Source: Gavia stellata
Taxonomy: Eukaryota > Chordata > Aves > Gaviiformes > Gaviidae
Direction: 5' to 3'
DNA length: 64,000 nt
Assembly: GCF_030936135.1 (NCBI RefSeq)
Contig: NC_082598.1
Coordinates: 29,940,687 to 30,004,686 of the forward strand
Shown here in pieces: positions 50,901 through 62,600 of the stretch (within the stretch, counting starts at the first letter, position 1; each line of letters begins with the position of its first letter). The notes beneath the pieces are model-generated. The model was given only the letters and a program-made list of their open reading frames with translations, was not told the DNA's origin and made no database searches. A program made the translations under genes and the position numbers.

Positions 50901-53299
50901 CATGTTGCTGCTTATGCCTGTCTGCCTGTGAGTTATCAAGCATGACAGTATATTCTTCAGCATATCCTAGTTACGACAGCATCTGTCTTGCATAAGTAGC
51001 CCTTTTGAATGCTGGAGATGATACCTCATTTTTCTTAGGTGCTGTGCAGGCAGCCCCCAAAGCTCCAGCCCACAAGTTCCAGTGGGAAGGCAGGCGCTTG
51101 AACACTCACCATCACCACAGTTGTAACACCTGAATGTCACTCTAAAGTGATTTTTGATCATACAGCATTGTTGAGAAGCTACAGGTTCTACTTAAAAATA
51201 TTGCCCTTGGTGTCATCTGGTTTACTGGAAATCTCTTATTCCAGCCTGCTGTTCTGTTTGCCGAGTAACTGATCTTTGGGTTTATTGTGAAAAGCAGAGT
51301 GAATGATTCATTCCTGCTGTAAAACTAGAAGTAGCTGATAGGAAAGGCATTCAGAAGTTCTGGCGGTTCATCAATTCTTCCTTGCACCTGCATGAAGAAT
51401 TGTAGTTTGGATGCTTCCCTGAAGCTAAATTTGTGCCAAAAATACACAGTGGTAAGGCAGCAGTGGGCAGCTGCCTGACACCTGGGGTGGCAGTTGTGAG
51501 AAGAGTTTCTCTGTGACCAAACCCCCTGCTTTACAACTTCAATTTGTGTTTTCTTACCAGAGCTTAAAAACTAGTATGTTAGTGAAGTATTTTGGAGGAG
51601 GAAAATAAAGTTCTGAACATGTATTTAAATGAATATGGGATTTAAGTATAACTGGAAGTACAGTGGTACAATGCACAGCAATTTGACTTTTAACATCTAA
51701 AAATTGAGTCTCTTACAGAAAAGGGTTGATCCATCTGACCCACTGAGGCATCCTATAATGTGTAGTTATATTTCTTTATCAAAACAAATCAAATCTGCAT
51801 CAATGTATTTTATAATGTAAGCTTTTCTACACTGTCTATATGGGAACTTTACAAATACTACAAAATAATTAAGTGAAATTTTTCCTGCATGCCAGAGAAT
51901 TATTTAGTATCAAAAAAGGAGAAAAATAGAACTTCAAGGACCCAGTAGGTGCAAAATTATTCCCTTTGTCTGACTTCGTGAGATAAGTGGGTTTTTGGTT
52001 TGCCCCCCTGCACCACCCCCCCCCCCTCAGTATTTTCAAAATTAGAGCTATTATTTTCAAATCTAGAGCTGATGAATCAGAGATAACTAAATTCAGCAAA
52101 CAATATATAGGGTAGTGTTGCTCATACTGCAGCTTCTGCTTCATTTAAACACTGTTTTGACAGTGTGAACCATCTGTTTATGAGGATAGAGGCTGTCATA
52201 AAGGCCACGATGCCTAGCATAGTTCAGTGACTAGCAAACACTTTCTAAGTCTATTGAAACCTTACAGCCCTCTCTTGTTACTAGAAAGTGTCACTTTGGT
52301 TGGGTGTCAGACGGCATAGAGCAAAATTGTTTTGACTGAACAAAATGTATTTTCCTGTCTGCTTGAAATACTGAAATTGGAGCAAGTTTTATTTAAAAGA
52401 GTATTGACTTTCTTCTGAAGAGTAATATGAAATTCATCATCCATAATTTTCTTGATGTTAAGGTTCATGACTGGGTTGTGGAGGCTGGTGGTTTTCCAAA
52501 GATCCTTACTTCCCTTTTTATACAACAAGGAAAAATACGGCTCAGGCTCTCAGAGGATAAATTTGGTTCTGTTTGACTGACATTAATGCATTGCGATTGC
52601 AAAGACTGTATAAGAAAACCCAACCTAACCCGAAACAACCCATTTGCTTCAGTCTCTCTATTTGCACGCAGGTAGAACTCTCCCTCACCCTAAGCATAAC
52701 TAAATGAGACAGTTGCATTCTGAATTCAGTAAGATGTACCGAATCGTATCCAAAACCAACTTACCCCTTGGGACGGAGGTCCTTAAAGATTTTGAAAGCT
52801 TACCTCTTGGAACTGTATTAAGATTATTTCTTTCAACTGACAATACTTTCAAAGCAGGCAGGAGATGACAGTCTTTTCCATACTTTTTACACCCATGTGC
52901 AGGCATAGGTAAGTCTATTGTGAGGGTATGGATGGTATTACCATTGAGGTTTAGAGTTTCTAAAACAGGTAAATTTCTACAAGCAGTTAAGGAGAGTTCA
53001 GAAATCAGATTGTTACTGAGATTCAGGTGTTTTAGCATCCATTCTTCATTTCTTCCATCAGTGCACAGAAAAGTTTCAATATTATTGTAACTAAAATCAG
53101 CCGTTATTGCTGCTCGTGATATATCTTCTGGAACAGTAGATATTCCAGTAAAAGAACAATCCAGTAAGAACTCCCCATCCCACCAGCAGTCTGAATGGTG
53201 ATGTGTATCAAGAAGAATCTGCTGTGACTTGGTTCCCACTGATCCAGGAAGGTTAAAGTAAAGGACCACAGCTATGACACTCAAGTGGAGGTTATCCAT
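45202..53299 (-). CDS. LRRC66: LRRC66, leucine-rich repeat membrane protein with an Ig domain
   Basis: The exons 53299-52804, 50370-50201, 49650-49320 and 47900-45202 join in one frame into 1231 residues. A hydrophobic signal peptide is at 1-22. Cys38 and Cys48 form a short N-terminal cap. LRRs run from about 64 to 232 (for example LKHLNLSNN, LETLNLNGN, LQTVHLSSN, LKVIDLQNN and VVDLREN). A C-terminal cap surrounds NNAWIFNCRL (253-262). An Ig-like domain follows, with Cys326 (VLNC), Trp338 (VSWW) and Cys377 (EGLYLC). One TM helix lies at about 421-444, then a ~790-residue Ser/Asp/Glu-rich tail that is probably disordered. This fits a single-pass plasma-membrane receptor-like protein; the ligand is unknown. 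Human LRRC66 is, from memory, about 880 residues, so the tail here is longer. Gene identity rests on domain order and synteny between DCUN1D4 and SGCB. Confidence 0.92.
47901..49319 (-). other. LRRC66: LRRC66 intron 3
   Basis: Intron of 1.4 kb; nothing recognisable beyond AT-rich sequence. Confidence 0.6.
49320..49650 (-). CDS. LRRC66: LRRC66 coding exon 3 (last LRR, cap, first half of Ig)
   Basis: Acceptor CAAATAG|GTCGTGG in phase 0. Encodes residues 223-332 plus one base: last LRR (VVDLRENALTTPLPQI), C-terminal cap, a linker with NKS and NCS glycosylation sequons, and the first Ig cysteine (SVLNC). The donor AGGG|GTTTGT is weak but is the only one that keeps the phase with exon 4. Confidence 0.87.
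49651..50200 (-). other. LRRC66: LRRC66 intron 2
   Basis: A 550-nt intron, AT-rich, with no recognisable element. Confidence 0.6.
50201..50370 (-). CDS. LRRC66: LRRC66 coding exon 2 (LRRs)
   Basis: Acceptor TTCCTAG|G and donor CAG|GTTGTA. The phase-1 start fits exon 1. It encodes residues 166-222, two to three LRRs (QTVHLSSNGIRQI and KVIDLQNNKITKIHPDTF). Confidence 0.9.
50371..52803 (-). other. LRRC66: LRRC66 intron 1
   Basis: A 2.4 kb intron with an 11-C run at about 52016-52026. No gene or clear repeat was seen. Short ORFs here lack family resemblance. Confidence 0.6.
52804..53299 (-). CDS. LRRC66: LRRC66 coding exon 1 (signal peptide and first LRRs)
   Basis: The start codon at 53299 has a strong context (GTACCATGG). 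Residues 1-165 plus one base. The donor is GAG|GTAAGC. Immediately upstream, ATATAG|GTACC at 53304 looks like an acceptor, so a non-coding first exon is expected further upstream; I could not locate it. Confidence 0.92.
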
Positions 53300-53304
53300 G
53301 GTAC

Positions 53305-56300
53305 CTATATGTAAAATGTAAAATTATGGGAAGTTCAGCATAACAAGAGTTAAATAGAAAGCGGAAATACTTTGCATTAAAAAAAATCAACACTAAACAA
53401 ATACCCAAAGCATTACCAATGTTCTGCCTTAAACATTCAGTTTTAGAGTCTTAGGTATGTTTAAAAACAAACATTGATAAACTGGTAACCTTCCCCCTCC
53501 CTCCACCTGTCCCAAAAAACATCCGAACCTTTTCTTTCTTTTCCAGCCCTTCGGTCAAGAAACACAGCTTCTCAGGAACTCGTGAACCAACAATAGTGGA
53601 GACTTTTGAACTCTACTTCAGGTATCATACACAATTACCACTGAGCAAAGTCCACCAGATACAATCCATGACGAACAGATGTGGAATGATTTTCATACTT
53701 ACAGTTAATAAAATGCTAGTTTCCCTGTCAATAACACAACAATGTATTTTTAATGAAAAGCTATATTCTTACAAATAACACTTCTGAACCACAGCTGCAT
53801 GTTAGAATTTATTGTTTCATTTCAAAACAAAGATTAGAAATGCAATTGTCTTTCACCTATTGAAACAACCACCAACTTTACATATGCTGAGAACTCTTCA
53901 CATGCAAGTTGTTTCAATGTAGCCAGTATGGTATTTTTACACAGAAGCATGTAGAATGTACTTTAAACACACAGAATCTAAGTGCATCTATGGGATTGAA
54001 ATAAATAATGTGCCATACAATGTTTTAAATACGTATAGAAAAATGTACCTTAGGCAGTTAGAAGATAAACAAAAAATAAATGTGCAACACAGGGCATGTG
54101 TGGTGCCCACAGTTCTCAAACTGTGTAGTGAAGGCAACAAAATATATTAATGATACATAAACAGTGGCTAACAAATTGATAATTTGTTTCATTTGGTATT
54201 TGTATGATGGGTTTTGCTACATTTTGACAAAAAATCCACACTTCAAAACCAATTCTCCAGACTATGATTTAAGAGTACCTTTGTGACACACCTTTCAGCA
54301 ATGTTGCATACAGTATTTTAAACAGAACTCTTGATAATTACAAGAATCCAAAACTAGCATATAGGCATGTCAGTATTAACCAGAGAAAGCTTTAAGATGC
54401 TCCTTGTGTGTAATCTACTTGACCGTCATTTTCAAGATGTATTTCAGCTTCAAGGATGCTGCTGCTTATATTTTTATACCTATGTGTGTGTTTATATATA
54501 TATATAAACATAAAGTGACAAACTTCCGCTAGCATGAGTGAAAATTCTAAAAATGTTATCATTTATTTCCTCCTCTTAATTGTAACAGATACTAATTGGG
54601 GCACTACTTAGCAGCAAAGATGTGTGCATGTTTTCAGCAGAATGTGTGTTGAAGTGGTTAATAAATATTAACTAATGAAACTATGAAGTTCATGAAGGCA
54701 GCATGCAAAATGTTAGTATTTTCCCCTAATCTTTAATGTCAGCAATTCAATGGCTTTTACTACATTTTATTCTGTTTATTCCGTTTTTGTCAGAACAGCT
54801 CCACTGCTGTCCACCCCCCCGACCCCCAACAACTACTGAGCATCAAAACCTGGCTTTGCCTTACTGCAATGAAGGAAACGTGACCCCTCTGACCTCCCCT
54901 GAGGCGTAATGCCTGACCTAAGGATCTCCCTCTAGAAATCACTTCCACCCATACACATCCTGCATGAGGACTTAACTGACTTCTAGTAACTACGGCAACT
55001 GGGACCTTAGATACGAAGTTCTTGTTGCAGCCGGAGCTGCTTCGTATTTTGTGGAATTCTGTGTACTGTGAGAGGTATAAAACAAGGGTAGATAGTTTAT
55101 CTTCCCATAACAAATGACCAGTTCTGAAGTTAATGTGTAACATTTGCACAACTTTTAGGAAGAGAAGTGTGTGCTTATCTAGAAACACTTGTCAAAAATC
55201 TACTTGCAAAGTCACCTTTGCAGCCTCCGCTATTAAGGTTACTTGATGCTAATGCAAAACAAAACTATTTTAAATGGAAGAAAATACATGGGGAAGGAGA
55301 AGTGGGAAACTTATAATGAGCTGGTCTACTTTTAGTACAGAATACCTTACCTCTGCAAAAGCAGTTACAAGGCTATAATAGTTTCTATAAGGTCCCAGTT
55401 TACCATAGATACAGTTTCACTGTTGACAAATTCAGATACACATGTATTTACTCTGCTGTCATAGGATTGGATACCATCACCTTTAGAATTACAGACCTGC
55501 AGTTTAACTTCAGAATTTAATTCTGAGGTTCTCAGTAATGCGTCAGTACTGACATTTATGGGGAAAAAGAGATCTGATCTCAGACACTGCTGCTTACAGT
55601 CGTACTTCAGACTATTACCTGTTGAATAATACACTGTTCACATTAAAGCACCTGGGAAAATACTTTTTTTGGGTAGTGAGCAAGTTATAAGTATGTCTTT
55701 AAAAATGTACTTCTAATATAAATGCATTTCATAAATACTCCACATAAATTAAGCACCTGTAGAATCCCTAAACTGCACAGATAGAATGGGAGCTCCAGCA
55801 ACACTTCAATAATCGCAAGACTATTTCAAAATTGAAGTTACATTTCCACACTTGATATTAATTTGCAAATATTATTTGTGCTAGCATATTTTCTTCTTTA
55901 ACTACATGAGAATATATAGCAGAAATAATGCAATATTTTTAAGTGAATCTGCCATTACCGCTCTCTTGGTACACATATGGCAAACCACACGATTTTAGGG
56001 GAAATCATTGTAACAACCTTTGGCAAGAAATTCAGAGAAGACAAAAATTTGCTGCTTCAGCCATCCCACGCAAATCCACTTCCAACAACAAATCAACATT
56101 CCTGTTGAAGTACTTCAGTTCGCAGTTGTGTTCTCAGCAGCCCTCAAGGTCTTGGCATGTAGGACAAAAACCTCCTTTAAAGGCAACTGAAGGTAGTCAA
56201 GATTGTTGCTAAGATCACAGTCTCTTAAATATATTCTATTGATCCCAATTCAGGAAGGTACTTCAGTATGCATGTAGACTGAAAGCTTACTAAATCAGTG

Positions 56301-56484
56301 CCACTGTTAGGGCTAACAGGATGATGACATAATACTGCTGAACGTAACAGCCTTCGCTTAAAAATACTATGTAATAAATGTTAGTATAAACTGCTGTAAA
56401 AACAGAAATCCTTGAAGGCATGCAATTACTTCATACAAATATATGTAAACACAAAAGAGAACTCTCCTGGTAGTGGTTTGTGTT
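53305..56484 (-). other. SGCB 3' UTR candidate and LRRC66 5' region
   Basis: AT-rich sequence between the SGCB stop and the LRRC66 coding start, with no coding potential recognised. Reverse-strand AATAAA motifs occur at 54775-54780, 54562-54567 and 53808-53813. The last would give a 3' UTR of about 2.7 kb, in line with the long SGCB UTR I recall from mammals. The LRRC66 promoter and non-coding first exon may lie in the same interval. A TATATA palindrome is at about 54495-54509. Confidence 0.45.
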
Positions 56485-56688
56485 TCAGTGCGTGGCTCCA
56501 CATGGATTGACAGAAGTCTGACAACCCATGTTATAACCTGTCACCTGAACCTTGAACAGTGTCCCATCCGCACACATACAGAGCTTGAAACGCAGCCAGT
56601 TGCCGTTATTAAACTGTTCCCCGTAAGAAGAACTTGGCAGTCGCGATGGGCTGACCATCACAGTTCCATTCAGGATAATACTGTTTTC
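56485..56688 (-). CDS. SGCB: SGCB terminal coding exon 6
   Basis: Acceptor TTAATAG|GAAAAC; residues 249-315 and TGA at 56485-56487. It contains the NGT sequon, an [13 protein letters not shown] linker, and the conserved C-terminal Cys residues ending NPCGATH. Confidence 0.97.
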   Translation of the reverse strand, partial: ENSIILNGTVMVSPSRLPSSSYGEQFNNGNWLRFKLCMCADGTLFKVQVTGYNMGCQTSVNPCGATH

Positions 56689-59600
56689 CTATTAAGAAGG
56701 AGAAAAAAAAAGTATGTCTAATTTAAACAAGGCAGGTTGTTTTTGAAATGGACAAGCTGGTTTAATGAATCAATGACATCTTTAGGATGGCTGTAGAAAT
56801 CAAGAGAATAAAAAAAGTACGTATGACAAGGTTTTATTTTTTAATTAAATCTGCAAGTAATGTTGATGAATTTCTCAATTATAGCCAGCAATGTACTTTG
56901 CTATTCCAGAGGTAGATCGATATTGAGAGAGACAGCAGTAGTGTGGCTTTTCACTTGACAGACCTATTAGCAAATGCAGTGTATCTAAAAATATGTACAT
57001 GAAATGGGAATCAGTGTTTGAATTCATACATGAAATTAATTCACACATTAAATAAAAGTAATGTATCTCTATTTTTTATCCTCCTTTAACCTTTTCCATC
57101 ACTCTATATGCTTTGCAATCTTAACAATGTCCAAAAATCTTAAAGGAATACTGGTGAGTCTTGCTGCGGCAGCACAGAGGGTAGTGCTCCTAACTGTATG
57201 CTCTGCTCCTCTGTCAAAAGTTGCTGTTCCCAGTAAAACCTCCAGAAGAGAAGATTAATTCCCTTTGCTATTTGTTTCAGTGCAGAGGCCAATAGCTTAG
57301 CTTTAACTGCATTGTGGATTTTTAGTGTCTTAATAGTAGTAAATCATTGTTACCTGAAAACTATTGAACTGCTAATTAACAGCAAAGTAATAATCCACCT
57401 TTTAAAAACCTTACTAAATACCCTGACTACATTAAACTTTTATGCATTACTACTTTATATAAAATTTGAATCCATATAAAGCTACATCAGTTTATTATCA
57501 ACCTGAATTTGAAACTAAGCTGTTCAAAACCCACGGATTTGAAATACTTACTGCTTTAAGTTCCATGTTACCCCCCATTCGAAACTCAATGGTCTTGCCT
57601 GTGATGAAAACACCTTCATTTCCACGGACAATAGCACGGCCATCAACCTTTATGTTTAGATCACTAGTTGCATTGCTGGTAATCTAAGAACATAAACAAA
57701 AAAAGTGTATTACAGAACAATGAAAATATGCCGCTTGGGTTTGTCTGAGTAACCTTAATTACCATAAAAGTATTGCTAGACAATTTAATAAAAACCTTCA
57801 ATGCATTTTTTGTCCTTCTGCCATTATGCCTATGAAGCTTCTGCCCATTTCCACATTCACATTTGAAAACAAGGATTACTTAACTTTGGAAGGCATGTAA
57901 AATAGTTTATGTTTGCACTTTGTTTCTTTGTGATAAAAATAACAATTCATATGACAATATTATGGGATACACACTTAACACTCGTAGCAAATATAGGCTT
58001 CCTGTTAGGAGTGACTATGTAAACTTACTCCTCTGTTTTAATTTGATCTGTTTCTCCTATGTATTTAAAGTTACAGGTTTTTTTTTTTTCTGGAGCATAC
58101 TATTTAATTGTTAGCCTGCAAAGGAAACACAATGAAAAGCAAACTAAATTCTCTTTTTCATTTGTCCTTAACAGCTCAATGCTTCCTAAGGCACACTCAA
58201 CCCACTATAAAACCACTGATACTACTCTACTGATATTATACAAAAGAACTAGAGGCTGTACTCTATCTGCAAAGCCGTTATTATAAGTGATGATATGCAA
58301 GAAAGAAATTTCAGTTTGACCTTAAGATCAACATTTTAAACGTACACACACTGACATTTAGGTTTTTTAGTTTTCTGATAAAGCATATTTAATGTAGAAA
58401 CCAACTAAGAACTTGTGTAACCTAGAAGCCATGAACTGACAAAACTCCTATAATGCTGTGATTGTTCTCTACACCTTTACTCAGACTTCTGAAATTCCGA
58501 TTGTATTAACATTTATCTCCAGTAGAAGGAAAATGATACATGAAGTTCTGGTAATTATTTTTGTTAAGTTCTTACTAGAAACAGAGAAGCTTTTCATAGA
58601 AATTTTATTTCTGAAACAGTTATCTAGACACAAACAAATGGATAAATGCTTAATAAAAAGACACACAGGCCTAGCTGGCATGGTATTCCAGATATTACAC
58701 TCATTTAATGATGTCAGTTTTCATTTCTGTTCTAATTTTTAGGGTGATTTACATTTTCAGAGCTGCATTTTTAGCTATGTTTAGTCAAATTTCTAAATAT
58801 GCTTGAAAGATAATATTAGTAATCTTTTTTCTTATTCTACAACTATGGCAATTCTGTAATGAGCTTTTACAAAAGAGGTAGTTAAAAGAGACATACCCTC
58901 TCTGTAGAGGCCTTTTGTACATTCAAGATTTTAACTCCATTTGGCAGATGAAACTCATGAGTTTCATAGTCCGTGCTGAACAAGGTATTTTGTGTCCGTG
59001 GGTCAACAAATTCCATGCCAATATCGCTGGTAATAGAAGTTTTGTCTTTTTCCACACTAAGCTTGGTTGTTCCTTGCTGAAATACAATCTTCAGAAACAA
59101 AGTCATTAAGTTGATGGTATTTCAGATATAACGTTTATTAATAACGTGAGTGTAACTCCATAGCATTGCTCACAAGCTTTCAATTCATGATATAACTTAC
59201 AGGCTGATTATTTCCAGTGATCACCAAATCTTCATTACGTCTGCCTCCTACAGTGCTTTTATATAATGGATGTATAACGCCCATGTCAGAAACTTGTTTA
59301 AACCGCAACAAGCCACTCTCATGGAACTCCATACTGTCACAACCATTGGGACCGATTCGAATCACTGCCCAGATAACTAGTGTAATCTGAAAGAGAAACA
59401 CACATTTTCAAAGATTACTTTGATCGTTTGGATCTTCCCACAACAATTACTGTATTAACGAGATGTTTTATTTGAAAGAATTATTAATGCTAGTGTTTAA
59501 GTGAGCTTTAGGTGTGAATTTACTTTAGTCTGTTTAATTCCTACTGGAAAAATCATATCACATTTAATTATAAAAAGCATTTTACACTATTTTTAGACTC

Positions 59601-62600
59601 ATCTGAAATGGTAACTGAAATAATTTTTATATATATAAAATACATATATTTGGAATTAAATCACATCCATAATTAAATCTTTTTCCTGTTTAAGGGTAAC
59701 CATGGTATCACTAGCTAAACAAATTTCCTGAACAAAGTAGCACAGCTCAGTATATACTTACCCTTGAACTACAAGAAAGCATCTTCACACTGGATGTCCA
59801 GTTTATGAAAAATAATTCATTACTTCTCACTGATCAAGCAATAAAAAGGTGGTAGTTACAACAATGAAGGTTTAAAGTGCAGTGGCTGATGAATTCTGAA
59901 TGCTCATGTGCGGCTCTGTTATTATATGTAAAATGTTCCTGGTGTTAACAGTTTATCCTGAATGTATTTGTACTGCGCTAATAACACTCTGCACATTTGC
60001 TGTTACTGAGTTTTGGGAATGGAGAGACACTTTCAAGGTTCCTAATTCTGTGTTGCGTAAACGGTAGGTTCCTTGCTGGGACCATGATAACTGAAATAAT
60101 TATGAGTGAACTTACAAGATTACTCCATGTAATCTTGCTTAGACTACCAAAGAACAAAAAGAAAGGAAAAAATGAGAAAGGGAACTGGAGTTCTTCAGTA
60201 TGGAGGAGGCTGAGGGGAGACCTTCTCGCTCTCTACAATTACCTGAAAGGGGGTTGCAGAGAGGTGGGTGTTGGTCTCTTCTCCCAAGTGACTAGCAACA
60301 GGACAAGAGGAAATGGCCTCAAGTTGCGCCAGGGGAGGTTCAGGCTGGATATTAGGAAAAATTTCTTTACTGAGAGAGTGGTGAAACACTGGAACAAGCT
60401 GCCTAGTGAAGTGGTGGATTCACCATCACTGGAGGCGTTCAAAGAACATGTGGACGAGGCATTGTGGGATATGGTTTAATGGGCATGGTGGTGTTAGTTG
60501 ATGGTTGGACTTGATGATCTTACAGGTCTTTTCCAACCTTAGTGATTCAGTGATTCTGTGATCTCCTTCAGTACATTTTAAGTCTTTCTCAGCCATACTG
60601 GAGTAAGTTTTATTTCTCTAATAAATCGTCAAAATTAAAGACGCCCTAATGTTGCTTACAGCCTAAGTATTGTACTCACGGTAAGATTGATGACAGCCAA
60701 AATAAAAAGAAGAACAATCACACAAATGGCCAAGTTGCCTTTCCTGCCACGTAAGCCTGTCTTATGGAGGCGGTCTTCATCAATCGGAATGTATCCTGCT
60801 TTAAAGTTACTGTTGTGCTCCTTATTAACGTTCCTGCGTTCCACAGCCTTCTCTCGCATAGACTTCTTCACCGGGCCATTAGAACTTTGCTATAATACAA
60901 AACACGGATTAGCTGTTATAAGGCATGTAAATCCACCAGAATGATACACATGTATGTATGCAAAAAATTAGAAATTTGAATTGACTAGTGGAATATATTA
61001 CATATTGTATTCAATATTATGTTTCAGTCTGCCACTCTGTACTTAGAATACACATTTACAACCACTGCAGTCTCTCGTAACGTTATGACTAAAATTAAAA
61101 TCCAGATATTTTCAGGCAATATATGTTTTTATATGTAATTTTTATCATGGCAGGTAGGAATTATTCATTACATGGTTGCAGTAAAAAAAATCAGCTGTAA
61201 AGAACTTCGTCAAGCTTTTACCTCTTGGGGACAATATGGGACATAATCCTGCAGGTCATTTACCAATACACAGGATTTTAGTTCCCTCCATGCTAATGTG
61301 GGATAGACTCTCAATCAATCTATCCAAAAGGAGTGTGGTGGATACAGTTTTAAAGTTACTTTGATAGCACAGGATTTGCATTCAACTTCTATTACTTGCA
61401 CGCAGCATTAAGAAAAATACTGTAAGACTTCAAACCTGACATGAGGAACTTGTCCAGCCTAGCTTTAATTTAATCATTTGAAGTGACTAGATTGCAAGGG
61501 ATATCCCTTCAATGTGACTAACATGTAGAGGAAACTCTTGTAGATAGTCATAGAAAAAAACCCCTTTGATGTATTTTCATAACTTTGTCCAGAATTTTTT
61601 CCACCTCCCATGAATGGAGCAGGTTGCTACTTGAGGGTTCTGTTCTTCAAAGAAGAGGCTTGATCTTTTGATGGGATTAGGTTTGCTCATCTGAAATGAA
61701 TGCTGAAGCTGCACCTTAAGCTTACTGCACTTCTATGTGTCTACACTGATACAATGGTTAAAAATGTCTTCTGTTTTCTTCTGTTGCTGAACCAGGAAAT
61801 GGTATTGAGAAAGGTGCTTGACCTGAACAGGTTTATGGAGGGCTTCCTCAATGACGTTCTGGAAGCCACTATAACCCTGCACAAACTCAGAATTGAAGGG
61901 AAAACCGAGAGATCTGTACTCTGGGGAAAAGAAAACAGAAATCTTGTACAACAGGACAGTAAGTATCTTGTCCTGAGGATAGTGTGTTCTTGAAAGGATT
62001 TGATGGTGAGATTAAAACTCCAATGTAGTTTTTTCATTAGGTAAGGGCAGCACAACAGAAGACAGCACCAGGACTACAAGAATACGGCAGAAATGGCAAT
62101 TGCTGGAACAAGTGCTGGAGCATCCATGCAGAACTGGCAGTGCTTCCTGAGGCACCTGAGATGAGGCAGGTACAGGACCCCTCAGCAATGTGGGGCCTCC
62201 TACCCACTGCCACCACCGGTGCACATGCACCTACAAGACTCACTCTGATTAAAAGTCCTGTGGAGATGCAGGAGCTCCTGAAAGATGAGCCCTTGAACTG
62301 CTCAGTTCTTTTCCCTCCGGCTTCGCGGTGCTGACAGTCCCTGTCCCACTCCTCCGACTGGGTGACAGTGAAATCCCTTCTGACAAATTTAGCTTTCACT
62401 CACTCCAGTGTGCGACCTCGGATGCTGAGCCCGAATCTGAGCTTCAGTCTTATTTATACACTGTCGCTGAGCTACCGTACTTGGGCCAGCGTAACAAGAC
62501 TACTGACGGCGCAGTCCTATAAATACCAACCGCACCGACTAGCTGCTTTCTGCGTCACCAATTAGTGGCAAGCGCCCATTTACGCAAGACAGTTACATTC

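Larger units (their letters stand above)
59387..60679 (-). other. SGCB: SGCB intron 2, hosts an antisense CR1
   Basis: 1.3 kb intron of which about 390 nt (60171-60563) is a CR1 LINE on the opposite strand; the rest shows nothing else. Confidence 0.7.

Noticed and set aside
59997-60197. N-terminal extension of the CR1-derived ORF at 59997
   Set aside because: The CR1 similarity only begins at about 60171; the upstream codons are flanking intron read by chance.
61700-61993. 97-codon + strand ORF in SGCB intron 1
   Set aside because: Parts look protein-like, but an equally long frame exists on the opposite strand and no family, promoter or splice sites support it.
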